The notes below the pieces were generated by a model, which saw nothing but the letters and a program-made list of their open reading frames with translations, ran no database searches and was not told the origin of the DNA. Below are positions 16,749 through 26,965 of a DNA stretch of 64,000 bases, piece after piece (the first letter of the stretch is position 1; each line of letters starts with the position of its first letter). Origin of the DNA: Bacteroidota bacterium. GTDB taxonomy: Bacteria; Bacteroidota; Ignavibacteria; Kapaibacteriales; UBA2268. The position numbers and the translations under genes were made by a program. The stretch is from positions 1 to 64,000 of the forward strand of contig SCSM01000020.1 in NCBI GenBank assembly GCA_004322215.1, in the 5' to 3' direction.

Positions 16749-17093
16749 TCAGCCCGGGGGCCAGTTAAAAGTTCTGCCGCCAAGTAAATGGCAATGAATG
16801 TGGAAGACGGTTTGACCGGCACCTTTGTTGCAATTTATTACAAGGCGGTAACCATCGTCGGAAATTCCCTTTTCTTTTGCAATTTTGCTTGCTGTCAACA
16901 GAATATGCCCTAACAGAATTTTATCCTGTTCCTGCAAATCATTCATTGTTGGAATTTGTTTTTTCGGAACGATGAGAAAATGCACGGGTGAAACCGGATT
17001 AATATCTTCGAAAGCAAATACCATTTCATCTTCATAAATGATATTTGAAGGTATTTCCCTTTTTTGAATTTTAGTGAAAACAGAATCAGTCAT
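16749..17093 (-). CDS. HIT-family (HinT-like) nucleotide hydrolase
   Basis: This 114-residue protein is a compact histidine-triad hydrolase, a family that cuts nucleoside phosphoramidates and related adenylated molecules in the cytoplasm. The triad H-x-H-x-H is plain at His98, His100 and His102 (VFHIHCHLLGGR); GAGQTV just before it and FEDINPVSPVHFLIVPKK earlier are typical of HinT. Length and start fit the family. It precedes kdsD by 22 nt. The physiological substrate cannot be told from sequence. Confidence 0.93.
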   Translation of the reverse strand: MTDSVFTKIQKREIPSNIIYEDEMVFAFEDINPVSPVHFLIVPKKQIPTMNDLQEQDKILLGHILLTASKIAKEKGISDDGYRLVINCNKGAGQTVFHIHCHLLGGRTFNWPPG

Positions 17094-17128
17094 AAAAAAA
17101 ATCAGATTAATTAGTTATTTAATTAAAA

Positions 17129-17157
17129 TAGCCCTCCGCTAATGAAGCAGAGGGCTA
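17129..17157 (-). terminator. Rho-independent terminator after the 1,645-residue T9SS protein gene
   Basis: A 12-bp stem with one mismatch (TAGCCCTC arm) and a 5-nt loop lies 26 nt after the stop at 17184. On the minus strand it is followed by TTTTAATT, which sets its direction. It would also shield the HIT-kdsD pair from read-through. Confidence 0.85.
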
Positions 17158-17183
17158 TAATCATTTACTGAAAGTTAATACTA

Positions 17184-20100
17184 TTAACGTACAACTGTCA
17201 TCTTACATGTTCTAATTTCATCACCGGCAACTAATCTTAAGATGTAAGTACCGGATGATACTTTGTTACCATTCTCATCTGTTCCGTTCCAATCAATATA
17301 CTTTTGTCCACTCTCTGATTTGTTAACTAAAGACTTAATAACATTACCATAAATGTCGAGTACATCGATTTTAACATTCTTATTATCAGGCAGATAATAA
17401 GCAATCTTAGTTGAGTTATTGAATGGGTTCGGAGCATTCGGCTCAAGAACTATATCGCCATTACCGTCAATAGTTAAAGTGACAATATTTGAATAGCTTT
17501 CGCAGGATTGAGTGCCATTAAGGTCGACCTGACGCAAACGATAATGATAAGTCTTTCCGTATTCAATATTATTATCAGTATAATTATAATCGGTAACTGA
17601 ATTAGTTGAACCCTGACCTTTTACAAATCCGATTGTATTCCATTTGTAATCGTCGTTATCAGCATCAACTGCTTTTTCAACATGGAATCCGTAGTTGTTC
17701 AATTCTGAAGCAGTTTCCCAGAACAAATCAACTCTGTTTCCACGAACCTGTCCGTTGAATGATGTTAATTCAACTGGAATGAAATCGGGGCATGGCTCAT
17801 ACTCAAGTGTTGTACCAAAAGTTCTTATTCCAAAGTATGGAGCAATCATCGGGATCCATGTACCTCTTGTATAAGTAGGTGTAGTTGTTGCATCAGGCAC
17901 CCTACCTCTGTATTCGAGGTGGCCGTAAGCCGGATTACCCTGTGTATTCATAAACGGATACCATGTATTGCTGCCCTTGGTGTTTTCATAAGCGAAAACA
18001 TTTAAGTTCAACAACTGCTCTGTTCTTGTCGCAGTTCTAAGGTTTTTATCGAGTATTAAGAAGATTGAACCGCTACCATTTTGGAACTGTCCGTCTCCAG
18101 GAGGATTTGAAGTATAAGTATCTGTTGTTCTCATAGCAACTCTGGATTTGGAAGCACCTAATTCAAGACCTGTTTCACCCTGCTGTGATACTGTCATCCA
18201 GTAACTGCCGGCTTGGAGGAACTTGGGCTGAGGTAACAAATAAGTTACATATTGATCCCAGAATGGCTTTTTGTCTCTTATATCGTCTAATCCTCTGTTC
18301 TTTGCTACTTCAGTACCCTCAACCATAGTTGACGGAAGTGTTAAACCATCATACAAAGAAAGCTGAACTATTTCACTCCATTGCTGGTTTAAAGGACCGA
18401 AAAATACTTTGTAACCAAAGATGGTATCTGCCTGGAACAATTCAAATTTCATTGCAATTTGTCCGGAACCGCTACCTGATTCTCTACCGGCTTCCCATTC
18501 TCTCTTATAACTTGGGTTGTCAGCGGCAGTAGTTGCGTAAACACCACCACCCATTGAGAATCCGTACATATTTAATCCTCTGCCGTTTAATGCACCAAAG
18601 TTACCTTCGGGAACATCATTTGTTCTGTTATCAGCCGGGTCATACTGGAAGCAATCACCGTATTTAACATCGAAGTCGTAATAAGTCGTGTCATTTAATG
18701 GCTCTAAGTCTCCACCGTCATAAGGAATAAATGTATTAGCAACAATCCTGTAGAGTCCGGGAGGAGTTTTCCTTGCATTCCAATCAGGGAACTTGATTTC
18801 TGTTTGTTCGCCTGCATGTAATGATGCCTGACTTTGTGAACGGCAATAAATAGCAGAATCATCAATTTGTGATTGACCGATGAATTTGAAAATTCTGACT
18901 TTCACCCAATATGCAGGAGCACTTGCACCTGTATTATTGCTGACTTTTACTCTAATAGGAATTGCAATCGCCTGAGAAGCAGGAGTTACAGAGTAAGGCC
19001 AAATAACTCTAACAGAATTACATTCTAAGTCAACTTCTTCCTCACCAGCAACGAGAATTCTGACATTATCCACATAAAACGGGTCATTATCATCAGGAAT
19101 ACCGGGTACAGCACCAAGCATTTGATTATCATCAGCCCAAACTTTTATTCTGAATCTGAAGTTAAATGCGCCTTCTTCGGGAGCTTCGATGAATCTATCG
19201 GGTATGGTCATAATGAACTTCTTGTATTCAGCATCTATACCATCATCGTAAACGTCATTTCTCAAACCGTGTTTTTCTCTCGTACCAGCATTATAAGCCA
19301 TAGGATATGCCTGGTTGTAATCTTTTTCATTATAACCGATAACATAACCGCCACCGCCATATAACCTGAGAGCGCCTGCATGTCCGTCGGGCCATGTTAC
19401 AGCTCCGGTTCCTTTTTGTGGTAATTCATTCCATGTCAAATCACCGCCATGGAGCCAGCAAATACCCTTAACTCTGTCGGGGCTTGATTTTGCATATTGT
19501 ACTAATATTTCATCGGCAGTAGCCGAACCGATACCAACAGTAGCAGCCCAGTTTCCACCTACAATCACTCTCTGTTCGCAACCGACTAATTCAGCATCGG
19601 CAAATCCTCTTTCCCAATCGTCACGTTTCAGTGACCTCTGAATGGAAATTGATAATACGGCTCCCTTCTTACCTGTCATATCAATCGGGTAAGAACGAAT
19701 TTCGTCACCGTTATCTCTAACCTGCGACGGCTGTGGATTTCTATCCATCAGTATTGCGGGTGATTGCATGAAATAATTTGCATAAAATAATGAATCATCA
19801 GCCATCCTTGAATTGTCTGCCTTGAATGAACCTCTTGGCGGAAGCGGATGCTGTGATACTTCATCGCCGTTTACAACATCAGCGTTAAACGTAACCCATT
19901 TTAACACAGATGGAATCGGAGAAGATGCACCGTTAATATCCTGAACAACATGATATTCGGTAACATCATCTTTGAATGTTACATCATTAGGAATTCTTCT
20001 CATAACGAAGAAACGAGTGCTTGTCGTATCGTCAAAGGGCCATTGATCGCCGAGTGTAATAAATCTGCGCAGAATTTCATCATAATATTGAGGTTCTGCA

Positions 20101-22121
20101 ATGATTCTCGCATGCATACGACCAATATGATTTTCAAATAATGGATTCGGTATAAATGGCGGGAAGAAAACTTCCACATATCCATAAGGAGGAATACCAT
20201 TAAGATTACTTGGTCCGGGATACGGATTCAACGAAGTTGCCAATGTTGTGAAATTGGTAACATGTACATACCTGACTTTTACATTGGGTACACCCATGCA
20301 AAGATTGTCCGGGTCCGGGTCGGGTAATGCCAAGCAATTATTATTAATAGGTACCGAACGGTTATAAATCGTTCTTAAAGTTGCCTGGTTATTAATCATA
20401 AACCTTGCTCTGAATGTTACATCCTGTTCCTGGTAGTTAATACCGTTGGGACCCTGAATATCATTTGTTAAATTCTGGAGCAAAGCAACCGGCTGCATAG
20501 CACCCAATTGTCTGTGACCGGCAAGAAATTCTTTATCGATAACCTGGTCAGCAGATTTTTCAACCTGGAATAAATCAGTATAAGAAGGATCCAATTCGGG
20601 AAGTTCTTGTCTGAGCATATACTTTATACCGATAACCCTAACAACATTTTTCCAGGATTTGAACTTCACAGCAACCGAAGCTTCCGGAATACCGAGGTCT
20701 TCCTGCGGATTACGATATTTATCAAAGTAATAAGTAGTCTGTTCATATTCATTTGTGTATGGGTAATACGGGTTACCTGTGCAAAGAGGTGGAACAGGTG
20801 CCGTTGGGTCTTTGGAATTAAAGTTAGAATGTCTTGCAAAACCGCGAACACCACAAGTTGTATTCCATCTGAATAAGAAATCAGAACGCCATGCAATATA
20901 AAATCCTGAACTTAAAATTCCTTCGAATTTTTCATAGGTAATTGTTATAGAACTATCTCTACGAGTCAAACACACCTGGGCATTTGCACCGAGATAGGCA
21001 TCTGCACCGTCATTAGGCCTGTGATTAATAGCGACATTATATGTACCGAATGGTGTTACTACACCACCCTTGAGCACTGCGTTTACAAAATAAATAATCA
21101 AGCTGTCACCTGATATTGATTTCTTATAATATGCTTTACCCCAATCTTCTGCTTTCATTGCAACAGGATTATATTGGGACAAATGCAAATCACCGAAGAA
21201 CGGTGCAATAACAGGTAATTTTGTATTCAACTGATGCAGTTCACCGCCGGCTTGCAGTATTGTTCCTGCATAGCCGCCCGGATTCGGACCTGTATGAGAA
21301 TTACCGAAGTTATAAACTGCTATATTAAATCCGAAATCGTCTGTAATCGGGTCGGCAGTACCATCTTCATCATTACAAATCGTAAGACTCCTGGAAGTTA
21401 CCCTGTCAGGATATCCGGCAGGAGTAGCGGCACCGGGACCAACAAACCAATCCATACTTTGGTAATCATAACAATGCTGAGCACCCTGAGGAGGAGTTCT
21501 CTCACCGAATGAATTGTAATAATATCTTCTGTTAGTCAGGGCAACGATACCATTTGTAGAAACATAAAAACTGTCATATCTTACGCCGTTGAAATAGAAA
21601 TCAAAGCCAATCGGCATAGGACCAGCATAAGCATTATCAGTTGTATCTACATCGTTCGGCTCGCCTAAAGTATAATCGAACCAGCTACCCGTGATGGGAG
21701 ATCCACTATTGGTCTTCCAGCTTCTGAAGAATGCAAAACCGTTTTCATGAGGCCAATAGCCCGGAGGTTGCTGATGCGGACCGGACAGAATACGTCTCCA
21801 CAGATTACTTTCAAAATTAGTATCAACTATGTTAGCAACAGGTCTCCATAAGCGGTAATCATTGACAACAACGTCACGATTATCCACGAAATAATATCCT
21901 GTTGATACGGCAGGATTAGTTTTTGGATATGGGTCAGTCGTCTGACCAAAGGGATAAGGATAGCTTGTTCGCCAAGGACCGAAGTAAGGATCCTCGACCA
22001 ACTGGCTTTTTCTGAGAATCTCATCCCCTCCTGCCGACTTGTTATCGCCTGCAGTCGCAGTAATCGAAAGGAATGCGCTGCATACGAAAACAAAAATTAG
22101 CAGTATCAAAAATTTCTTCAT
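17184..22121 (-). CDS. Giant secreted protein with C-terminal T9SS sorting domain
   Basis: The 1,645-residue product starts with a clean signal peptide (about 1-24) and ends in a type IX secretion sorting domain: EPNAPNPFNNSTKIAYYL, then a FlgD-like turn (ENGNKVSSGTYILRL) and a basic last strand (about residues 1565-1645). Before it lies a fibronectin-like module with VELTSFNGQVRGNRVDLFWE, common just ahead of such tails. The long body is rich in Tyr, Pro, Asn and Gly and has no catalytic motif I recognise. It should cross the inner membrane by Sec and the outer membrane by the SprA translocon. A strong ribosome binding site and its own terminator suggest high expression of a single-gene unit. 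A surface-layer or adhesive role is only a guess. Confidence 0.88.
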   Translation of the reverse strand: MKKFLILLIFVFVCSAFLSITATAGDNKSAGGDEILRKSQLVEDPYFGPWRTSYPYPFGQTTDPYPKTNPAVSTGYYFVDNRDVVVNDYRLWRPVANIVDTNFESNLWRRILSGPHQQPPGYWPHENGFAFFRSWKTNSGSPITGSWFDYTLGEPNDVDTTDNAYAGPMPIGFDFYFNGVRYDSFYVSTNGIVALTNRRYYYNSFGERTPPQGAQHCYDYQSMDWFVGPGAATPAGYPDRVTSRSLTICNDEDGTADPITDDFGFNIAVYNFGNSHTGPNPGGYAGTILQAGGELHQLNTKLPVIAPFFGDLHLSQYNPVAMKAEDWGKAYYKKSISGDSLIIYFVNAVLKGGVVTPFGTYNVAINHRPNDGADAYLGANAQVCLTRRDSSITITYEKFEGILSSGFYIAWRSDFLFRWNTTCGVRGFARHSNFNSKDPTAPVPPLCTGNPYYPYTNEYEQTTYYFDKYRNPQEDLGIPEASVAVKFKSWKNVVRVIGIKYMLRQELPELDPSYTDLFQVEKSADQVIDKEFLAGHRQLGAMQPVALLQNLTNDIQGPNGINYQEQDVTFRARFMINNQATLRTIYNRSVPINNNCLALPDPDPDNLCMGVPNVKVRYVHVTNFTTLATSLNPYPGPSNLNGIPPYGYVEVFFPPFIPNPLFENHIGRMHARIIAEPQYYDEILRRFITLGDQWPFDDTTSTRFFVMRRIPNDVTFKDDVTEYHVVQDINGASSPIPSVLKWVTFNADVVNGDEVSQHPLPPRGSFKADNSRMADDSLFYANYFMQSPAILMDRNPQPSQVRDNGDEIRSYPIDMTGKKGAVLSISIQRSLKRDDWERGFADAELVGCEQRVIVGGNWAATVGIGSATADEILVQYAKSSPDRVKGICWLHGGDLTWNELPQKGTGAVTWPDGHAGALRLYGGGGYVIGYNEKDYNQAYPMAYNAGTREKHGLRNDVYDDGIDAEYKKFIMTIPDRFIEAPEEGAFNFRFRIKVWADDNQMLGAVPGIPDDNDPFYVDNVRILVAGEEEVDLECNSVRVIWPYSVTPASQAIAIPIRVKVSNNTGASAPAYWVKVRIFKFIGQSQIDDSAIYCRSQSQASLHAGEQTEIKFPDWNARKTPPGLYRIVANTFIPYDGGDLEPLNDTTYYDFDVKYGDCFQYDPADNRTNDVPEGNFGALNGRGLNMYGFSMGGGVYATTAADNPSYKREWEAGRESGSGSGQIAMKFELFQADTIFGYKVFFGPLNQQWSEIVQLSLYDGLTLPSTMVEGTEVAKNRGLDDIRDKKPFWDQYVTYLLPQPKFLQAGSYWMTVSQQGETGLELGASKSRVAMRTTDTYTSNPPGDGQFQNGSGSIFLILDKNLRTATRTEQLLNLNVFAYENTKGSNTWYPFMNTQGNPAYGHLEYRGRVPDATTTPTYTRGTWIPMIAPYFGIRTFGTTLEYEPCPDFIPVELTSFNGQVRGNRVDLFWETASELNNYGFHVEKAVDADNDDYKWNTIGFVKGQGSTNSVTDYNYTDNNIEYGKTYHYRLRQVDLNGTQSCESYSNIVTLTIDGNGDIVLEPNAPNPFNNSTKIAYYLPDNKNVKIDVLDIYGNVIKSLVNKSESGQKYIDWNGTDENGNKVSSGTYILRLVAGDEIRTCKMTVVR

Positions 22122-22125
22122 AAGT

Positions 22126-22132
22126 TCACCTC
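22126..22132 (-). promoter_or_regulatory. Strong ribosome binding site for the giant T9SS protein
   Basis: The minus strand reads GAGGTGA, then 4 nt, then ATG at 22121. Shine-Dalgarno matches of this quality are rare in this window, where most starts have only A-rich leaders. Confidence 0.75.
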
Positions 22133-22265
22133 AAAGAATTAATAATACAAAAACAATTTATTAAGTTTTTTATACTTTTTTTAATTTTCACTTTCATCAT
22201 TTTATTAATATACGTGTTTTTTTTAAAGTTATAAAATAATTTTATTCAAATTTTATTAACCAAAT

Positions 22266-23954
22266 TTATCTTTTAAATCTCCATCCATGGTCTTCGTTTT
22301 CAAATATCCAACCGGCAAGTTTTCCTTCATCAAATATTTCGTAATTATTCCAGTAATCTTTTGTAAACGAATACCTTGAACTTGTATCATCAGCAGATAT
22401 ATTATCTGACTGATTTATAATGTTTTTAATAATTTTTTGCCAATTTCTGAAATTATCGGACCTTAAGTCAATCCATGCTTCATTACACCATTTATTTACA
22501 AATTCAGGAGTCATAGTTATCTCGGATTTATCTGATTTAGCAGGAATTTTAATATCTTTTCCTCTTAAATACCTTTTTCCATCAGGAAATAGAATGACTA
22601 ATCCGATAGAAAGCATTTCCGAGCGGAGCTTATTATCGCTATTCAATAATTCAAGTGCTTTTGAGGATAAATCCTCCGGCTCGAATTTCAGAATACCGGT
22701 CATGGTTTTTGCAATTTTTTTCATAATATGGGCTTCATAAAGCAATTTGGAAAGTCGGGGCGGTCCCAGCATTTCAAAGGCGATGCTGTCAACATTGTTT
22801 TCTCTCTCAAGTTCCTGAAGCTTATTAATTGCCCTGTTAAATAACATACCACCTCTGTAGGTAGGTCCCATCGTAAAGCTGTCTAAACCCTGGATAATAT
22901 CTTTCCCTGTATTACCGCCATTTGCCTCAAAAACGACATAATCTGCGATTTCTTCGGGAGTGATAATTTCCATCTGACCTAACGAACCTATTGCCTGAAA
23001 CTCACCTTTAGAAAATATCCCATTTTCCCCGGTATCAATAAAAACCGATTCTAAATCTTTCCCGGTTTCTTTTACGCCGTTGAAATTGTTAAAATCCAAT
23101 TTTGCCGATACCTCGTGAGCATTTTCGGAAGGCATGTCCACAAGCGGAACAGGATTTCCCTTTCGGATTACTTTACCATACATAATTTTTTTCCAGGCAA
23201 TTGCTGCAGTAGGTTTGATTTCTTTTACTATCGGACCGTTAGGAGTTCGTGCCTGTAAGAAAAGAAGTAAAGATTGCGCCCCGGCGACTGCAGATTTAGC
23301 GAGAAGAACTCTCGATGGTCTTTCCTCACTGTGTGTGTAAGGTATATTTAATCCCATACCTCCGGTACCGCTTGTACCGATTTTTATATATAACTTTGTT
23401 TTAGTGTCGAGCAATGCACGATACAGAATTTGAACGTGTCTTATAAGCTGCGGTATGTACATACTTGCCATCATGCGTTCGACAGATTCAGAATCGAGTT
23501 CATTACTCTCAATCTTATTTGCCACGATTCTGGAGGTATTGTAAACATCCTGGTAAGCTATAGCAGTTGCAGTATTTATGCAATCAATAACAATATCAGG
23601 TTTGGTGTTTGTTATCAGTGTGTAAAGTTCGGAAGAATTTAAAATTTTCTCATTTAATTCGTCAAAAACATCGCTGACAACTTTTTTCCGATTTTTAGCA
23701 TCGGAAAGAACCAAATTCCAATTTTTAGATTTAAATTCGGTTCTTGTAAACACGTTACCCCATCTGGGTTCAAACATATCCGGATTATGCCGATTAAATT
23801 CTTTTCTCAGGTTATTGACTGCATCAACGGCTTCATTTTGATTTAGTGAGGAAACAATCAGGTGAGAAGGAGAATATTCCATTAATTTTCTGCAAATCGC
23901 CGAACCAACCAAACCCCATCCACCTAATACTAAAATTCTCGAATTTTCTACCAT
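22266..23954 (-). CDS. NAD(P)-binding Rossmann protein, epimerase/dehydratase-like, unknown substrate
   Basis: The 562-residue product opens with a dinucleotide-binding signature, RILVLGGWGLVGSAICRKL, near residues 6-24, and has the alternating pattern of extended short-chain dehydrogenases in its first half (DIVIDCINTATAIAYQDVYN). A segment KIGTSGTGGMGLNIPYTHSEERPSR holds a Gly-rich loop with a possible Tyr. I see no clear Y-x-x-x-K pair. The second half, about 200 residues with helical charged stretches, is not part of a plain epimerase. Length is nearly twice that of a single-domain member. It lies 144 nt upstream of the T9SS protein on the same strand. Fold moderately sure, reaction unknown. 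Confidence 0.65.
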   Translation of the reverse strand: MVENSRILVLGGWGLVGSAICRKLMEYSPSHLIVSSLNQNEAVDAVNNLRKEFNRHNPDMFEPRWGNVFTRTEFKSKNWNLVLSDAKNRKKVVSDVFDELNEKILNSSELYTLITNTKPDIVIDCINTATAIAYQDVYNTSRIVANKIESNELDSESVERMMASMYIPQLIRHVQILYRALLDTKTKLYIKIGTSGTGGMGLNIPYTHSEERPSRVLLAKSAVAGAQSLLLFLQARTPNGPIVKEIKPTAAIAWKKIMYGKVIRKGNPVPLVDMPSENAHEVSAKLDFNNFNGVKETGKDLESVFIDTGENGIFSKGEFQAIGSLGQMEIITPEEIADYVVFEANGGNTGKDIIQGLDSFTMGPTYRGGMLFNRAINKLQELERENNVDSIAFEMLGPPRLSKLLYEAHIMKKIAKTMTGILKFEPEDLSSKALELLNSDNKLRSEMLSIGLVILFPDGKRYLRGKDIKIPAKSDKSEITMTPEFVNKWCNEAWIDLRSDNFRNWQKIIKNIINQSDNISADDTSSRYSFTKDYWNNYEIFDEGKLAGWIFENEDHGWRFKR

Positions 23955-24393
23955 TCCTATCTCTGATTTTTAATCTTCTTATAAATTCAAAATTTCAACT
24001 CTAATACAATCTTCTAAAATAAGAAATATCACAAATTTTCCCAACAAATTCGGAATAAATTGAACATTAAGACCGGTATAATATGGCTCTTTTTTTTCGT
24101 TTTTTTCAAAACCGACATTATTTTTCAAAGAACGCTCGTTTTAAATTTTTCACCAAACTTTTTTGGTTTTTGTTTTTCTCTCAATAACAAAGACACTTAT
24201 AAAGCAAAAAGGTCTCAAAAAAAATTAAAATAAATGAATTATTTTATTCTGTTCACAACATTGAATCAAGCATAAGCAGTAATTTTTACATAAATTTATG
24301 AATCATTTTAAAATTTTTAAAAATTTATGATTTTTATGAGCAAATCATTATTAGTAATTTTGGATTGAATTTTAATGATAATTAATCAATGAA
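23955..24393. other. 439-bp divergent intergenic region
   Basis: This very A+T-rich spacer separates two divergent genes. It holds poly-T runs near 24091 and 24105, a self-complementary CATAAATTTATG near 24290, a second AAATTTATGA word about 30 bp later, and a TAnnTTTG box at 24355 for the downstream gene. I see no gene or RNA in it. Confidence 0.6.
24355..24362 (+). promoter_or_regulatory. Possible Bacteroidota -7 box for the membrane glycosyltransferase
   Basis: TAATTTTG matches TAnnTTTG and ends 31 nt before the ATG at 24394. No clear -33 element was found, and the region is so A+T rich that a chance match is possible. Confidence 0.35.
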
Positions 24394-25521
24394 ATGTTTC
24401 CTGAAATTTTATATATACAAGCAATCATAATTTATTCATTTCGTTCGATTATTTTTTTTATCGGGTTGATAACGGAATACAAAAAAAGAATAATCAAAAC
24501 CAAAAGTGATAAAATATTATCGGTATCTATTGTTGTACCTGCCAGGAATGAAGAAGATAACATCGAATCATGCATCGAATCAATTATGTCAAACAACTAT
24601 CCGAAAGATAATTTTGAGGTAATTGTTGTCAATGACAGGTCAACCGATAAAACCGGTGAAATTCTTGTTAATTTACAATCAATTTATTCCAATTTGATTG
24701 TACTTAAAATTACAGATAACACTAAACATAAAAACCTGAGAGGTAAACCGGGTGCTTTACAGGTAGGGATAGAATCGGCGAAAGGAGAAATCATTATGAT
24801 GACTGATGCCGATTGCATTGTAAATGAGAATTGGATTGAATCGGTCTCAAAGCCATTTCTCGATGAAAATGTCGGATTAACTGCTGCTGTAACGAACATT
24901 AAACCATCAAACGGTTTTGAAATAGCACAAGCTGTTTACTGGGTATATATGCACACAATGGCTTGTGCCGGGATTGGAATTAATCAGCCATTAGGGTGTT
25001 TTGGAAACAATCTTTCCGTAAGAAAGAGTGATTTTGTTCAGCTTGGCGGATTTGAAAACATAAAATTTTCAATGACAGAAGATTTGGCATTACAACAAGC
25101 CGTATTTAATAATAATCGAAAAATCAGATATCTTATTTCCGATGATTCAAGCGTTGAAACCCTGCCATGCAAAACATTCAAAGAATACCTAAAACAGCAA
25201 CACAGGTGGGCTCTCGGCGGACTTGACCTTGGGTGGAGGGCAGCCATATTTGTCATTAGTTCAATTGCTTTGTGGATAGGATTGATAACATCATTAATAT
25301 TTTGTGAACTTGCCTGGTTCTTTGCTATTTTATTTACAAGATTTGTCTTCGATTTTATACTAATATTTTCTTCATTAAAAAGATTAAACAAATTGAAATT
25401 AAGTATATGGATAATCCCATCCGCAGTTGTTTTCATTCTTATGGAACTTTTTGTGCCTTTCCTACTGTTAGACAGGGAAACAGTGTGGAAAGGACAGGTA
25501 TTTAAAAAAGAAAAGACCTAA
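24394..25521 (+). CDS. Membrane-bound family 2 glycosyltransferase
   Basis: The 375-residue product has an N-terminal membrane helix (about 8-26), a GT2 catalytic domain and two or three C-terminal helices. Seen in order: VSIVVPARNEEDNIESC, VVNDRSTDKTGEI, the MTDADCIV metal-binding motif, ENIKFSMTEDLALQQ, and a QQHRWALGG motif of the Q-x-x-R-W type found in processive synthases. The C-terminal part alternates hydrophobic helices (about 285-365). Such enzymes build polysaccharides or glycolipids at the inner membrane from nucleotide sugars. It stands alone, convergent with the TPR gene. Product unknown. Confidence 0.87.
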   Translation: MFPEILYIQAIIIYSFRSIIFFIGLITEYKKRIIKTKSDKILSVSIVVPARNEEDNIESCIESIMSNNYPKDNFEVIVVNDRSTDKTGEILVNLQSIYSNLIVLKITDNTKHKNLRGKPGALQVGIESAKGEIIMMTDADCIVNENWIESVSKPFLDENVGLTAAVTNIKPSNGFEIAQAVYWVYMHTMACAGIGINQPLGCFGNNLSVRKSDFVQLGGFENIKFSMTEDLALQQAVFNNNRKIRYLISDDSSVETLPCKTFKEYLKQQHRWALGGLDLGWRAAIFVISSIALWIGLITSLIFCELAWFFAILFTRFVFDFILIFSSLKRLNKLKLSIWIIPSAVVFILMELFVPFLLLDRETVWKGQVFKKEKT

Positions 25522-25588
25522 TATGAATTTAGAACTTTCATTTTATTACAAGGAATAATTTTTAAATCTATTAATAAAATTTAAAAGA

Positions 25589-26887
25589 TTAATTCAGAAT
25601 CAGACTCTCAATTGCCTTATCGAATATATTCTGATAATAAGCAAAGTCGGATACAGGTGCCTGGAAATAGGCAAAAAACAATACATTATCTTTAGCTAAT
25701 GCATATTCATAAAGAACCAACGGCACTGATTTTTCGGTGATCTGAATCTGAATGTTTGTCATTAATCCCTGGCAGTCGAAACGGCTGAAATATTTTTCGG
25801 TATATTTCTTATATCCGTAATAATCTTTAATATTAGTTGAAACGCTACCTTTCCAAAAATCCATAATTTCGTCAGGGCTGGTCTTTCCCCAATGTTTATA
25901 CATATTTAAATTCAAGGATAAATGGACACCGACAAAATATGGGTCCCTTATAGTTTTAATCGGTTCAGGTGATACGTTTAATTCGATTACATCTACTGAA
26001 TCAGATAATGCTACATTCCATCCATCCGGCAATGAAATTGAAAAACTGCTATCAGGAGCGGTAAATTTTTTGTATTTTAAAGATTCAACCGGCGGGCGAA
26101 TTCCAGTATCACCTCTAATTCTTTGCAATTTCTTTCTGTCATTTTCAGCTTTTTCCTTTTGACCGGATTTATCAAAAGCTATTGCTCTGTTGTTTAATGC
26201 CTCGAAATCATTTGAATCAAGTTTAAGGACTTCATTATAATTTTTTATTGCTTTGTCGAATTGATTCAGTTTATAGTATGTGTTTCCGAGATTATAGAAA
26301 ATTTTCGGGGGCTTAAATCCCATTCTGATGGCTTTTGTGAAATCATATAAGGCATTATCATAATTCCCTTTACTATAGTGGATTGTTCCTCTTTGAAAAT
26401 AAACTGCTGGATTGGAAGAATCTTTTGCAATAGATTTATTGAAATCATTAAGTGCGGCATTATCATTATTCAAGCTCATAAAAGCATTCCCACGGTTAAA
26501 ATATGCCATACTAAATGAACTATCGAGCTTAATTGCATAATTAAAATCATTTATTGCTTCATTGACTTTGCCAATAAATCCGTAAGCCAGTCCTCGGTTA
26601 TTGTAAGCATCGGTTTTCGAAGAATCCCTTTTAATGACATTACTGAAATCTTCAATAGCATCGGGATATTTTTCCAAATACAGATAAGCCAGACCACGGT
26701 TATAATAAGCATCAGTACGTGAAGAATCCAATTGAATAGCTTTGCTATAATTTTTTATAGCTTCATCATATTTTTTTTTGATTATTGCCGATTGTCCTTT
26801 TTGAAGCCATGTTTCGACCTGCGAAAACAAGCAATTTGCTGAAATTAAAAATATAACAAATAGCAGAATAATTTTTAAAAATTTCAT
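25589..26887 (-). CDS. Exported TPR-repeat protein
   Basis: The 432-residue product has a signal peptide (about 1-22, ending LFSQ) and about seven tetratricopeptide repeats at residues 27-265, each with the A-Y-x-N-R-G and Y-x-x-A-I signature positions. TPRs form a right-handed helical scaffold for protein contacts, here outside the cytoplasm. A separate C-terminal domain (about 275-432, SFSISLPDGWNVALSD onward) resembles PsbP/DcrB-like export domains in layout. It is 78 nt downstream of the DUF2459 gene on the same strand and may be the last gene of the obg group. Function not known. Confidence 0.82.
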   Translation of the reverse strand: MKFLKIILLFVIFLISANCLFSQVETWLQKGQSAIIKKKYDEAIKNYSKAIQLDSSRTDAYYNRGLAYLYLEKYPDAIEDFSNVIKRDSSKTDAYNNRGLAYGFIGKVNEAINDFNYAIKLDSSFSMAYFNRGNAFMSLNNDNAALNDFNKSIAKDSSNPAVYFQRGTIHYSKGNYDNALYDFTKAIRMGFKPPKIFYNLGNTYYKLNQFDKAIKNYNEVLKLDSNDFEALNNRAIAFDKSGQKEKAENDRKKLQRIRGDTGIRPPVESLKYKKFTAPDSSFSISLPDGWNVALSDSVDVIELNVSPEPIKTIRDPYFVGVHLSLNLNMYKHWGKTSPDEIMDFWKGSVSTNIKDYYGYKKYTEKYFSRFDCQGLMTNIQIQITEKSVPLVLYEYALAKDNVLFFAYFQAPVSDFAYYQNIFDKAIESLILN

Positions 26888-26965
26888 TTAATTCCCGATT
26901 TTTTTATTTTCAATAATTTGTTTTGACGTTATGGAAATAATTATATTTATTGTATGGATAAATAA

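Noticed and set aside
16727-16822. Upstream extension of the kdsD frame
   Set aside because: It overlaps the HIT gene and adds 32 residues foreign to the family; the ATG at 16726 gives the usual length.
25560-25588. A+T-only inverted repeat between the membrane glycosyltransferase and the TPR gene considered as terminator
   Set aside because: The 8-bp stem has no G-C pair, so it would be unstable; chance is likely at this composition.
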